NCBI GenBank assembly: GCA_963833835.1
Contig: CAWHZI010000017.1
Coordinates: 62,001 to 126,000, forward strand
Source of the DNA: Bog-532 sp963833835
GTDB lineage: Bacteria > Actinomycetota > Actinomycetes > Streptosporangiales > Streptosporangiaceae
Direction of reading: 5' to 3'
DNA: 64,000 nucleotides
Shown: in pieces, positions 1 to 8,133 of the stretch
Layout of the letters: every line of letters begins with the position of its first letter
Position numbering within the stretch: the stretch's first letter is position 1
Program-made: the position numbers and the translations under genes
The notes under the pieces: generated by a model
Seen by the model: the letters and a program-made list of their open reading frames with translations, nothing else
Databases searched by the model: none
What the model was told of the DNA's origin: nothing

Positions 1-312
1 GGCCTCCAGCAGATCGCCGCGCTCCATGCCCGCGGACCGCGGGCGGGCGCCGACCAGCAGGGCGACGTTCGTGCCGTCGAACGCGGTGGCCAGGTCGTCG
101 GTGATGTCGATGCCGGTGAGCAGCGGGAAGGCGCTGTCGTCCAGCTCCATGGCCGTGCCCTCGGCCGCCTTCAGCGCCGGGGTGATCTCCAGCAGGCGCA
201 GCCGGATGGGCACATCCGGTCCGAGGAGCTGACCGGAGGCAACCCGGAACAGCAGTGCGTAGCCGATCTGGCCGGCCGCGCCGGTCACGGTGACGTTAAC
301 AGGGGTAGTCAT
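1..312 (-). CDS. mdh: Malate dehydrogenase, N-terminal part (gene runs off the window)
   Basis: The first 104 codons of an NAD-dependent malate dehydrogenase, which interconverts malate and oxaloacetate in the TCA cycle in the cytoplasm. The protein begins MTTPVNVTVTGAAGQIGYAL, with the Rossmann dinucleotide motif GAAGQIG at residues 11-17, followed by a stretch rich in LxLLEI and AMELDD and by VGARPR, the substrate-loop arginines typical of the family. The gene is transcribed leftwards and its C-terminal two thirds lie outside the window. It is divergent from the LigK/LigJ-like pair, one product of which is oxaloacetate. The link is suggestive only, because mdh is a housekeeping gene. Confidence 0.93.
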   Translation of the reverse strand, partial: MTTPVNVTVTGAAGQIGYALLFRVASGQLLGPDVPIRLRLLEITPALKAAEGTAMELDDSAFPLLTGIDITDDLATAFDGTNVALLVGARPRSAGMERGDLLEA

Positions 313-408
313 GATGGGCAGATTAGTGTCTCCGCCAGCAAGAGCCGCACGCCGGTGGGAGAAGATGTCCTGCAGATTGGCTGCCCCACGGGGAGGACGG
401 AGAGGGAA

Positions 409-1098
409 ATGGCTGTCGTTGTCCGCAACATCCGCCGCACCGATGCTGCCCTGGCCGACGCGTTCGCCGAGTTCGGTGTGGCCACCACGCACGAAGCGCA
501 GGGCCGTACCGGGCTGCTCGCCCCCTACCTGAACCCGATCTATCCGGGAACCCAGATCTCCGGTACCGCGGTCACGGTCAGCGTTCCGCCCGGCGACAAC
601 TGGATGATCCATGTCGCAGTGGAACAGTGCCAGGCCGGCGATGTGCTGGTCGTCGCGCCCACGTCGCGCTGTGACGACGGTTACTTTGGCGAGCTGCTGG
701 CCACCGCGCTGCAGACGCGGGGCGTGCGTGGCCTGGTCATTGAGGCCGGTTGCCGCGATGTGCGGGAGCTGACCGAGATGCGGTTCCCGGTCTGGTCGCG
801 GGCCGTGTCGGCCGCGGGCACGGTCAAGGCCACGCTGGGAGATGTGAACGTCCCGGTCGTCTGCGCCGGCCAGCTGGTCACCCCGGGCGACGTGATCGTG
901 GCCGACGACGACGGTGTAGCCGTGGTGCCCCGGGCCGCCGCAGCCTCGGTACTCGACGCGGCCCGGAGCCGGGCCGAGACGGAGGCCGTGGCGCGTCAGC
1001 GCTACGCCGCCGGTGAGCTCTCCCTGGACGTGAACAGCATGCGGGACCGCCTGGCCGAACTGGGGCTGCGCTACACCGACGACGCCCCGGCCAGCTGA
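409..1098 (+). CDS. ligK: 4-carboxy-4-hydroxy-2-oxoadipate aldolase / RraA-like protein
   Basis: A 229-residue protein of the RraA/HMG-aldolase family. Members of the LigK branch cleave 4-carboxy-4-hydroxy-2-oxoadipate to pyruvate and oxaloacetate and can decarboxylate oxaloacetate. The sequence shows GDVLVV, a GELLATA segment and GCRDVREL, the glycine/acidic and arginine-aspartate elements that hold the divalent metal and enolate. The ATG at 409 is preferred over an in-frame start at 355 because GGAGAGG lies just upstream and the resulting length matches the family. It is followed 4 bases later by a LigJ-like gene, which makes the catabolic role much more likely than the RNase E regulator role of RraA. 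The exact substrate is inferred from that neighbour. Confidence 0.85.
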   Translation: MAVVVRNIRRTDAALADAFAEFGVATTHEAQGRTGLLAPYLNPIYPGTQISGTAVTVSVPPGDNWMIHVAVEQCQAGDVLVVAPTSRCDDGYFGELLATALQTRGVRGLVIEAGCRDVRELTEMRFPVWSRAVSAAGTVKATLGDVNVPVVCAGQLVTPGDVIVADDDGVAVVPRAAAASVLDAARSRAETEAVARQRYAAGELSLDVNSMRDRLAELGLRYTDDAPAS

Positions 1099-1102
1099 AC
1101 CG

Positions 1103-2131
1103 ATGATCATCGACTGCCACGGGCACTTCACCACCGCCCCCGCCGCGCACGGGGCGTTCCGCCAGGCCCAGCTGGACCGGCTCGAGACCCAGCTGTCCGG
1201 TGGCCCCAGCCTGCCCATGCCGGAGCCCGGCGCGATCAGTGACGAGGAGCTCCGGGAGAGCGTCGAGGGCAACCAGCTCCGGCTGCTGCGCGAGCGCGGC
1301 ACCGACCTGACCGTGTTCTCGCCCCGGGCGTCCGCGATGGGCCACGACGTCGCCGACCCGGCCACCGCCCGGGCCTGGGCCCGGGCCTGCAACGACCTCG
1401 TCTACCGGGTCACCACGCTGTTCCCGGCCAACTTCGCCGGGGTGTGCCAGCTGCCGCAGGTACCCGGCGGGCCGCTGGGCGACAGCCTGGCCGAGCTGGA
1501 GCGGTGCGTGACCCAGCTCGGGTTCGTCGGCGCCAACGTGAGCCCCGACCCCTCCGGGGGCTACTGGACCTCCCCGCCGATGACCGACGAGTACTGGTTC
1601 CCGCTGTACGAGAAGATGATCGAGCTGGACGTGCCGGGCATGGTCCACGTGTCCAACTCGGTCAACCCGGCCGTGCACACCCTGGGCGCGCACTATCTGA
1701 ACGCGGACACCACCGTGTTCATGCAGCTGGTGGAAGGCGACCTGTTCGGCCGGTTCCCTGAGCTGCGGCTGGTCATCCCGCACGGCGGCGGTGCGGTGCC
1801 GTACCACTGGGGGCGTTTCCGTGGTCTGGCCGAGCGGATGCAGCGGCCGCCGCTGGACGAGCACGTGCTGCGGAACGTCTTCTTCGACACCTGCGTGTAC
1901 CACCAGCCCGGGATCGACCTGCTGACGTCCGTAATCAGACCGGACAACGTGCTGTTCGCCTCGGAGATGCTGGGTGCGGTCCGCGGCGTCAACCCCGCGA
2001 CCGGCGCCGCCTGGGACGACACCAGGAAGTACGTCGACCAGGCCCCCCTGGACGAATCGTCCCGGGCCAAGGTCTACGAGCTGAACGCCCGCCGCGTCTA
2101 TCCCCGGCTCGCGGCCCGCCTCGACGGCTGA
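1103..2131 (+). CDS. ligJ: 4-oxalomesaconate hydratase-like amidohydrolase
   Basis: A 342-residue amidohydrolase-superfamily protein beginning MIIDCHGHF, the HxH metal-binding start of the LigJ and ACMSD-like branch. Further metal or active-site elements are GMVHVSNS near residue 180, IPHGGG near residue 225 and a late FASEM segment. LigJ hydrates 4-oxalomesaconate to 4-carboxy-4-hydroxy-2-oxoadipate, which is the substrate of LigK, encoded 4 bases upstream. The two genes therefore form the last two steps of the protocatechuate 4,5-cleavage (or gallate) pathway. The upper-pathway ring-cleavage genes are not in this window. The identification rests on motif and operon context and is fairly firm. 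Confidence 0.85.
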   Translation: MIIDCHGHFTTAPAAHGAFRQAQLDRLETQLSGGPSLPMPEPGAISDEELRESVEGNQLRLLRERGTDLTVFSPRASAMGHDVADPATARAWARACNDLVYRVTTLFPANFAGVCQLPQVPGGPLGDSLAELERCVTQLGFVGANVSPDPSGGYWTSPPMTDEYWFPLYEKMIELDVPGMVHVSNSVNPAVHTLGAHYLNADTTVFMQLVEGDLFGRFPELRLVIPHGGGAVPYHWGRFRGLAERMQRPPLDEHVLRNVFFDTCVYHQPGIDLLTSVIRPDNVLFASEMLGAVRGVNPATGAAWDDTRKYVDQAPLDESSRAKVYELNARRVYPRLAARLDG

Positions 2132-2157
2132 CCCGGTGATCCGCTTACTCTGCTGTT

Positions 2158-3062
2158 ATGGCTGACATCCGGGTAGGAACGGCGTCCTGGACGGACAAAA
2201 CGCTGATCGAATCCGGGTGGTACTCGCCCGAAGCGAACAACCCGGAGAAGCGCCTGCGCTACTACACCCGCCAGTTCCCGCTGGTCGAGGTGGACTCCAC
2301 CTACTACGCGCTGCCCGCGGAGCAGACCGCCGCCGCCTGGGCCCACCGGTCGCCCAAGGGCTTCGTATTCAACATCAAGGCCTACAGCCTGTTCACCCAC
2401 CACCCCACCCGGATCGCGGCGCTGCCCAAGGATCTGCGGCCGCCGCGGAGAAGGTGGCCAAGGGCAAGGCCAGCGTGTACCTCAAGGACGTCGACCCGGA
2501 GCTGACCGAGCAGGCCTGGGAGCGCTTCCTGGCCGCACTGGAGCCGCTGCGCCAGACCGGGCGGCTCGGCGCGATCTTGTTCCAGTTCCCGCAGTGGTTC
2601 GTGATCGGCCGGGAGCGCAAGGACTACATCCTGTCCTGCGCCGAGCGGGTCGCACCCCGGCAGCTGTGCATCGAGTTCCGCAACAAGACCTGGCTGAGCG
2701 AGGACAACCGCGACGAGACGCTGAAGTTCCTGGCCGACCACCAGCTGCCGTACGTGGTGGTCGACGAGCCTCAGGGCTACACCAGCTCGGTGCCGCCTGT
2801 GGTGGCGGCCACCGCGCCGCTGGCCGTGATGCGTTTCCACGGCCAGTCGGACAAGTGGGACTCCAACGACATTCAGGAGAAGTACCGCTACCGGTATTCG
2901 GAGAAGGAACTGAAGGAGTGGGCACCCAAGCTGCGCCAGCTGTCCCGCGAGGCCGACATCACCCACGTGCTGTTCAACAACTGCTACAGCAACGACGCCC
3001 AGGTCAATGCGCAGCAGCTGATCGGGCTGCTGGGCGACGACTCGACCAAAGCATCAGGCTGA
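2158..3062 (+). pseudogene. DUF72 domain protein, interrupted by one frameshift
   Basis: Two overlapping reading frames together encode a complete DUF72 (YecE-like) protein of about 300 residues. The first frame, from ATG 2158, gives the typical opening IRVGTASWTDKTLI and the VEVDSTYYALP strand, then loses homology after LPKDLR at about 2440. The second frame carries on with AAAEKVAKGKASVYL, LFQFPQWF, CIEFRNKTWL and MRFHGQSDKW to the stop at 3062. Restoring one G in a short G run near 2440 joins the two exactly. DUF72 proteins adopt a TIM-barrel fold and their biochemical role is not established. The gene is either freshly inactivated or, more likely, carries a sequencing error. Confidence 0.85.
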
Positions 3063-4260
3063 TCACGACCACAGCTGGCGAGAGGCGATCTCGGCCCCGG
3101 CGGCCAGATCGGTGAGCTTGGCCCACACGATCTCCGGGTGGCCGACCCGGCCGCCCAGCCCGCAGTCGGTCCCGGCGATCACGTTTCCCCGGCCGACCAG
3201 GTTCGCGAACCGGATCAGCCGCTGCGCGACCAGCTCCGGGTGCTCGATGAGGTCGCAGGAGTGCCCGACCACGCCGGGCATGATCATCTTCCCGTCCGGC
3301 AGCTTGGTTTCCTCCCACACCGTGAACTCGTGCTCGTGCCGCGGGTTGGCCGCCTCGAACGAGTAACAGCGGGCCGGGACACCGAGGACCAGGTCGATCA
3401 GGTCGCGCAGCGGGATGTCGTCGCGGTGCGGCCCGTGGTGGCTGCCCCAGCAGATGTGCAGCCGGATCTGGTCTTCCGGCAGGTCACGCAGCGCGTAGTT
3501 GAGCGCCTCGATCCGCAGGCTGGCGTACCGGCGGTAGTCCGGCACGGTCATGTCGGGGAACATCTGCCACCCGTCGGGCAGGTCCGGGTCGTCCACCTGC
3601 AGGATCAGCCCCGTCGGTGATGGCCCGGTACTCCTCGTGCAGCACGTCGGCCACCGCGAACAGGAACGACTCGGTGTCCGGGTAGTACTCGTTGTGCAGC
3701 CAGTGCTCGACGGTACCGGGGGTGATGGCAGGCAGGAACGCCTCGACCCCCGCGCGCCCGGCCACCGCCGCCTGCAGCCGGCTGATGTCGGCCTGGGCCC
3801 GCTCGCGGCCGGTGTAAGTCAGCGGCCCGGTGCAGAGTACGCGGTCGTCCCGCCCGGCTGGGGCTGCTCTCCGCCGGCCGTCGGTGGCGGCGTGACCGCG
3901 GCGCCAAACTGGAAGCCGCCCAGCCCGGCCGCGAAGAAACCGGGGAAGTCCCGGCGGTCCGGCCCTGCACCCGGCGTCCGGCGGCGTGTAGGCCCCGGGC
4001 GGGAAGCGGCGGCCCTCGAACCCGGCCATCCGGTCCCGAACGTAGCCGATGAACAGTCCGCGCTTGGAGATTTCCCCATCGTTGACTACGTCCACGCCCG
4101 CGCTGACCTGCTGGTCCACCACCTCGGCCACCGCGGCGGGCAACGCCCGCTGGAAGTCCGCCTCGGCCCCCGGGCCGCCGTCGAAGAGCCGCTGCAGGTG
4201 CCCGGGCCGGGGCAGCGCGCCCGCGTGTGAGACCCGGATCCGGTCCGTGTTCCGCTGCAT
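3063..4260 (-). pseudogene. MetE-like cobalamin-independent methionine synthase family protein, three frameshifts
   Basis: Reading leftwards from the ATG at 4260, an N-terminal segment (RVSHAGALPRPGHLQRLF, DVVNDGEISKRG) matches the opening of the MetE-like family of about 370 residues found near oxidoreductase genes. Homology then jumps frame at about 3970 (to DRRDFPGFFAAGLGG), back at about 3840 (LCTGPLTYTGRERAQ) and again at about 3612 (LILQVDDPDLPDG), after which HICWGSHHGPH and GTDCGLGGRVGHPE form a zinc-binding-type C-terminal half. These proteins transfer methyl groups to thiols or process substituted homocysteine-like substrates; the exact substrate is unknown. The shift at 3612 is one extra G in a G run. 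It converges with the DUF72 gene. Confidence 0.75.
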
Positions 4261-4317
4261 GACTGGCCTTCCGGGTCTTCTCCTCCTGGTACTGCCATTC
4301 TGAACTACGGCCGCGGA

Positions 4318-5407
4318 TCAGTACCGGTTCGAACTGGAGGCCAGGGTCGGGAGCTCGTCCCAGGCCTGGCCATCGACCGTGGTGCCGCCGAACGCGAGCA
4401 TGGGCGCGGTCCGGTTCGCGGCGACCGGGAAGCTGAGCTGTGGGGCCGACACCTCGTCCAGCCGGTGCCGCTGGTCCTCGGTCAGCGTGACGTCCAGCGC
4501 GGCCAGGTTGGCCTCGAGCTGGTCCACCCGGCGCGCACCGATGATCGTGGACGAGATCCCCGGCCGGCCCTGGACCCAGGCCAGCGCGACCACGGCCGGA
4601 CCGACCTCGAGCTCGGCCGCGATGTCCCGCACGGTGTCGATCACCTGATAGTCGTGCTCGCTAGGCGTGCCGAACAGGCCGGGCATCCCGGCCCGGGCGC
4701 TGTCGGCCGGGGCGGGCCGCCCGCTGGCGTACTTGCCGGACAGGAAGCCGTTCTTCAGCGGGCTCCACGGCAGTACGCCGAGGCCCAGAGCGCTGGGCGG
4801 CCGGGATCAGCTCGCCCTCGGACGTCCGCTCCAGCAGCGAGTACTCCAGCTGGAGCGCGGTGACCGGGGCCCAGCCGCGGAACTGGGCGATGGTGGCGGA
4901 CTCGGCGACCTTCCAGGCGGGCAGGTCGGACAGGCCGACGTACCGGACCTTGCCCGCGGTGACCAGGTCGTCCAGGGCGCGCAGGGTTTCCTCGATCGGG
5001 GTCACCGGGTCGTAGTTGTGCAGCCAGTACAGGTCCACGTAGTCGGTCTGCAACCGCCGCAGCGAGTTCTCCAGCTGCTGGACGATGCCCTTGCGCCCGG
5101 CGCCGCCGCCGTTCGGGTCACCGGTATACAGGTTGCCGAAGAACTTGGTCCCGAGCACCACCCGGTCCCGCCGGTCCGGGTGCGCGCCGAAGTAGTCCCC
5201 GATGATCTTTTCCGAGTGCCCGCCGGTGTAGATGTTGGCCGTGTCGATCGAGTTGCCGCCCCGGTCCAGGTACGCGGCCAGGATGTCGGCCGCCTCCGCC
5301 GGGCTGGTGCCCCAGCCGTGGTCGTCGCCGAAGGTCATCGCGCCCAGCGTGAACGGGCTCACCCGCAGGCCCGACCGGCCCAGGGTCACGTACGAATTCG
5401 CTGGCAA
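4318..5407 (-). pseudogene. Aldo/keto reductase, interrupted by one frameshift
   Basis: A typical cytosolic NADPH-dependent aldo/keto reductase of about 350 residues, split by one base near 4793. The first frame from 5407 gives the family signature (LGRSGLRVSPFTLGAMTFG, IDTANIYTGGHSE with the catalytic Asp and Tyr, YVDLYWLHNYDP) through GELIPAAQ. The second frame continues ALGLGVLPWSPLKNGFLSGK, then SSTIIGARRVDQLEANL, which binds the cofactor phosphate. Removing one C restores one protein. It is divergent from an AraC-type regulator, a common arrangement in which the regulator controls the reductase. The substrate cannot be deduced. Confidence 0.87.
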
Positions 5408-5554
5408 GTAAAGCTCCCGGTCAGTCGTAGTAGTTGATGAATACGATCAGCCGGATCCCGGCCGTCTTCATCGCACCACGGAAGCCACTGGTGAACCTAG
5501 ACCGATGAACTCCGACGCTTGCACGATCGGATCAACCTGTGGCTGAATGAGCCC

Positions 5555-6601
5555 ATGCCCACCTCGACCAAGCTGGCTGAGCTGGCCGAGTGCATCGCCC
5601 GGCTCAGCCAGACGGCGGGCCGGCATCCGGCCTGGATGCCCGGCCTGACCCTGTCCTGCACACCCCGGACCACCGAGCCGCTGAGCGACGTCAGCCGGCC
5701 CGTGCTGGCGATGATCGCCCAGGGGGCCAAGCGCACCACCCTGGCCGACCAGGTCTACGACTACCGGGCCGGGCAGTACCTGATCGCCACCGTCGACCTG
5801 CCGCTGAGCGCCCAGGTCACCGAGGCCACCCCGGCCCGGCCATTCCTGGGCCTCGGCCTGCCCCTGAAGCAGCACCTGATCGCCGACCTCCTCCTAGAGA
5901 CCGGCGCCAGTACCGCCGAGGGTTACGGGCAGGCGACCGATCCGGCCCAGCGAGCCCCGGGCCGGAGGCCCGGGCGAGTGGCCGGTCCTACGGCCGGTAC
6001 CGCCGCGGGCCGCGGGGGGTTCAGGGGGGTCGTCCCCCCGGACGGAAGAGAGATCGTCCCCCCGGACGAAATCGCCATCGTCACCGCCGACGCCGATGAT
6101 CTTCTGGTCGACGCGGTGGTCCGTTTGCTCCGGCTGGCCGACCACCCCGAGGACTTCGCCGTCCTGGCTCCGGCGGCCGAGCGCGAGATCCACTGGCGGC
6201 TGATGAACGGCCCGCACGCCGCCACCGTGCGCCGGATTGCCATGCCCGGCAGCTGGGTCTGGTTCGTCGGCCAGGCCGTCCGCTGGCTGGCCGAGCACTT
6301 CGACCAGCCCATCCGCATCGCCGATCTGGCCGCCCACGTCGGCGTCAGCGTGCCCACCCTCAACCGCCACTTCCGCGCGGTCACCGCGATGAGCCCGTTG
6401 CAGTACCAGAAACAGCTCCGCCTGCAGCGGGCCCGCGTCGAACTGCTCGCGGCCCCGGGCGACGTCGCCGCGGTCGGCTATGCCGTCGGTTACGACAGCC
6501 CCTCCCAGTTCAGCCGCGAATATCGCCGCCTGTTCGGCGCCCCGCCCGGCCAGGACGCCGCCCGCCTCCTCTCCGCCGGCGCCAGCCCCAACGACACCTA
6601 G
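5555..6601 (+). CDS. AraC-family transcriptional regulator with an inserted linker
   Basis: A 348-residue regulator. Residues 1-125 resemble the AraC_N cupin-like ligand domain (LTLSCTPRTTEPLSDVSRPV, YDYRAGQYLIATVDLPL). Residues 235-345 are a double helix-turn-helix module with IADLAAHVGVSVPTLNRHFR and the closing VGYDSPSQFSREYRRLFG. Between them, residues 127-170 are an arginine-, glycine- and proline-rich stretch unlike the family, encoded by palindromic repeats. The ATG at 5555 is chosen over a TTG at 5519 because the family usually starts close to its first helix. It sits divergently from the aldo/keto reductase and probably regulates it. The insertion is in frame, so the protein may still fold. 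Confidence 0.85.
   Translation: MPTSTKLAELAECIARLSQTAGRHPAWMPGLTLSCTPRTTEPLSDVSRPVLAMIAQGAKRTTLADQVYDYRAGQYLIATVDLPLSAQVTEATPARPFLGLGLPLKQHLIADLLLETGASTAEGYGQATDPAQRAPGRRPGRVAGPTAGTAAGRGGFRGVVPPDGREIVPPDEIAIVTADADDLLVDAVVRLLRLADHPEDFAVLAPAAEREIHWRLMNGPHAATVRRIAMPGSWVWFVGQAVRWLAEHFDQPIRIADLAAHVGVSVPTLNRHFRAVTAMSPLQYQKQLRLQRARVELLAAPGDVAAVGYAVGYDSPSQFSREYRRLFGAPPGQDAARLLSAGASPNDT
5936..6075. repeat. GC-rich palindromic repeat element inserted in frame in the AraC gene
   Basis: This stretch contains an 8-bp perfect inverted repeat (5956-5963 with 5967-5974), a GGGGGG/CCCCCC hairpin (6024-6029 with 6034-6039) and a 15-base direct repeat (6030-6044 and 6054-6068) offset by 24 bases, so the reading frame is kept. 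It encodes a low-complexity linker absent from normal family members. It looks like a small mobile or REP-like element of the kind common between actinobacterial genes. No matching copy was noticed elsewhere in the window. Confidence 0.6.
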
Positions 6602-6711
6602 ACCCACGACACCTAGCCCCGGCGCGAGCTCCACCCGCCACCCGCCTCACAGGCGCACCCCCACCAGCTCCAGCCCTGGGCCCAGCCCCGGCCCCAGCCC
6701 CCACCCCACCT

Positions 6712-6761
6712 GTCGATGGCGCCATTGACCTTGCTATAGGCCAGCCAATGGCGCCATCGAC
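6712..6761. repeat. 16-bp perfect inverted repeat with self-palindromic arms
   Basis: Arms 6712-6727 and 6746-6761 are exact reverse complements separated by 18 bases. Each arm contains the palindrome ATGGCGCCAT. It sits between two convergent genes, so it may act as a bidirectional terminator, though no T run follows. It could instead be a protein-binding site pair or element ends. Confidence 0.7.
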
Positions 6762-6837
6762 GGGGTGCGGTGGCACGACTTCTGCACCGATTCCCCCCGT
6801 ACAGCCATCGGCCGGGCCTGACGGCTCGCCCGATGAC

Positions 6838-6960
6838 TGATAACAGCAAGAAGCGAGCGGCCCTCCCCAGTTAGTCAATCCACTGGTGATAACAGCAAGA
6901 AGCGGGCCGCGCACTCAGCGGAGGGACGCCGGGCCGCAAGAAGCGGGCCGCGCTCTCGGC
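6838..6960. repeat. Three direct repeats with GCAAGAAGCG core
   Basis: Copies of GCAAGAAGCGRGC occur near 6845, 6895 and 6936. The first two are preceded by TGATAACA and the last two share a further 20-odd bases of similar sequence downstream. The spacing is about 40-50 bases. The function is unknown; three copies with related spacers do not make a CRISPR array. Confidence 0.6.
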
Positions 6961-6985
6961 GGGGGGACCTCGGGCGGTCTGGGTG

Positions 6986-7978
6986 CTAGGGGCGGGGCAT
7001 GATGACGGGGGAGGCCTGCTTGATGGTCCGGATTACCGGGGCGGTCTCGACGCGCTCTACGTCGGGCAGCGCGCCGACTTTGGTGGTCAGGAACTCATAG
7101 AGCGAGTGCTCGTCGCGGCAGATGACGCAGGCGGCCAGGTTGGCCGGCCCGGTGGTCGCGGTGACGTAGGCGGCCTCGGGGAATTTTGCCAGGTCGGTGC
7201 CGACGTCGGCGAGGTGTGCGGGCGGCACCGACAGCCACAGCCAGGCCATGGCCCGGAAACCGAATACCGGCAGGTCGAGCTCCAAGTCGTAATAGAGCGC
7301 CCGGGCCTCGCGGAGCTGGTCCATCCGCCGCCGCACTCGCGTCTCTGACCAGCCTGCCGCCACGGCGAGGTCCGCGTACGGGGTCCGGCCGTCCACGGCC
7401 AGGGCCGCGAACAGCGTCGTGTCCAGGTCGCTGGCCTCGGTGCCCGCCGGCGTCCCGGCCACGGGTGATCCGTTTCTCGTCGCGGGGCGCAGCGGCGCGA
7501 CCTGCTCGGCGGGCAGGGTGTCCATAAACCCGAGCCAGTCCGGGCCCCCGGTGAACATGTGCAGTCGCGAGTAGGCGGTGACGGCGACGATCCGCCCGGA
7601 CCTGGGCAGCTGGGGTAGCAGCGACTCGGGGGCACCGGGGCCGTCCGCGCGCACCGCGCACAGCACCTCGGTGTCGCCGTTGAGCAACTGGACCCAGGTC
7701 GTGTCGTGGCGCCGGGCCAGGGCGGCGGCGATCGTCTCGCCCGAGCCGGGAACGCAGCGCAGCCGCAGGTACCAGTTCGCGTACCCATTGCGCCCGGGGT
7801 ATTTCAGCCCGACGACGCGCACCAGGGCGGCTGACCGCAGCCGCTTGTACCGGCGGGCGACCGTCTGGTCAGACACCCCGAGCACCTCGGCGATCGCGCT
7901 GAACGACGCCCGCCCGTCGGCGGCCAGGCACTGCACGAGCTGCCGGTCGAGGTCGTCCACCGTGTTGCTTTCCACCAA
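6986..7978 (-). CDS. Lrp/AsnC-family regulator with two modules
   Basis: A 330-residue protein, about twice the usual Lrp length, built from two consecutive Lrp/AsnC modules. The first helix-turn-helix is near residues 8-55 (DLDRQLVQCLAADGRASFSA, VSDQTVARRYKRL), followed by a RAM-like domain. A second wHTH is near residues 185-230 (LDTTLFAALAVDGRTPYADL, WSETRVRRRMDQL), followed by a second RAM-like domain. Such tandem Lrp proteins occur in actinobacteria, where one polypeptide may mimic a dimer. The start is TTG 7978 or GTG 7975, with no clear Shine-Dalgarno. It is divergent from an MFS exporter, which it probably regulates. Confidence 0.85.
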   Translation of the reverse strand: MVESNTVDDLDRQLVQCLAADGRASFSAIAEVLGVSDQTVARRYKRLRSAALVRVVGLKYPGRNGYANWYLRLRCVPGSGETIAAALARRHDTTWVQLLNGDTEVLCAVRADGPGAPESLLPQLPRSGRIVAVTAYSRLHMFTGGPDWLGFMDTLPAEQVAPLRPATRNGSPVAGTPAGTEASDLDTTLFAALAVDGRTPYADLAVAAGWSETRVRRRMDQLREARALYYDLELDLPVFGFRAMAWLWLSVPPAHLADVGTDLAKFPEAAYVTATTGPANLAACVICRDEHSLYEFLTTKVGALPDVERVETAPVIRTIKQASPVIMPRP

Positions 7979-8133
7979 ATAAACGCTAGCAAAGTCGAGA
8001 ACCGGCGCATCGGTCCGGCTTAGCTATCCGGCAGCGCCAAAGATAGGGGATTTTTGTCGAGGAACGAGGAGAGCCGCGGCCGGGCGAGAAGAGCCGCGCC
8101 AGGATAATCAGAGTCGCGGGGAAGGAACTAGGG

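Larger units (their letters stand above)
6602..6985. other. Convergent spacer without genes
   Basis: About 380 bases lie between the ends of the AraC and Lrp genes. No credible coding frame was found. The spacer contains a proline-codon-like C-rich tract, a long perfect inverted repeat and three short tandem repeats, listed separately. Confidence 0.7.

Noticed and set aside
878..1903. A 341-residue minus-strand frame opposite the LigJ-like gene
   Set aside because: No family resemblance and biased composition; the plus-strand gene has conserved metal-binding motifs.
6838..6960. Repeats considered as a CRISPR array
   Set aside because: Only three copies, the intervening sequences are partly similar to each other, and there are no cas genes.
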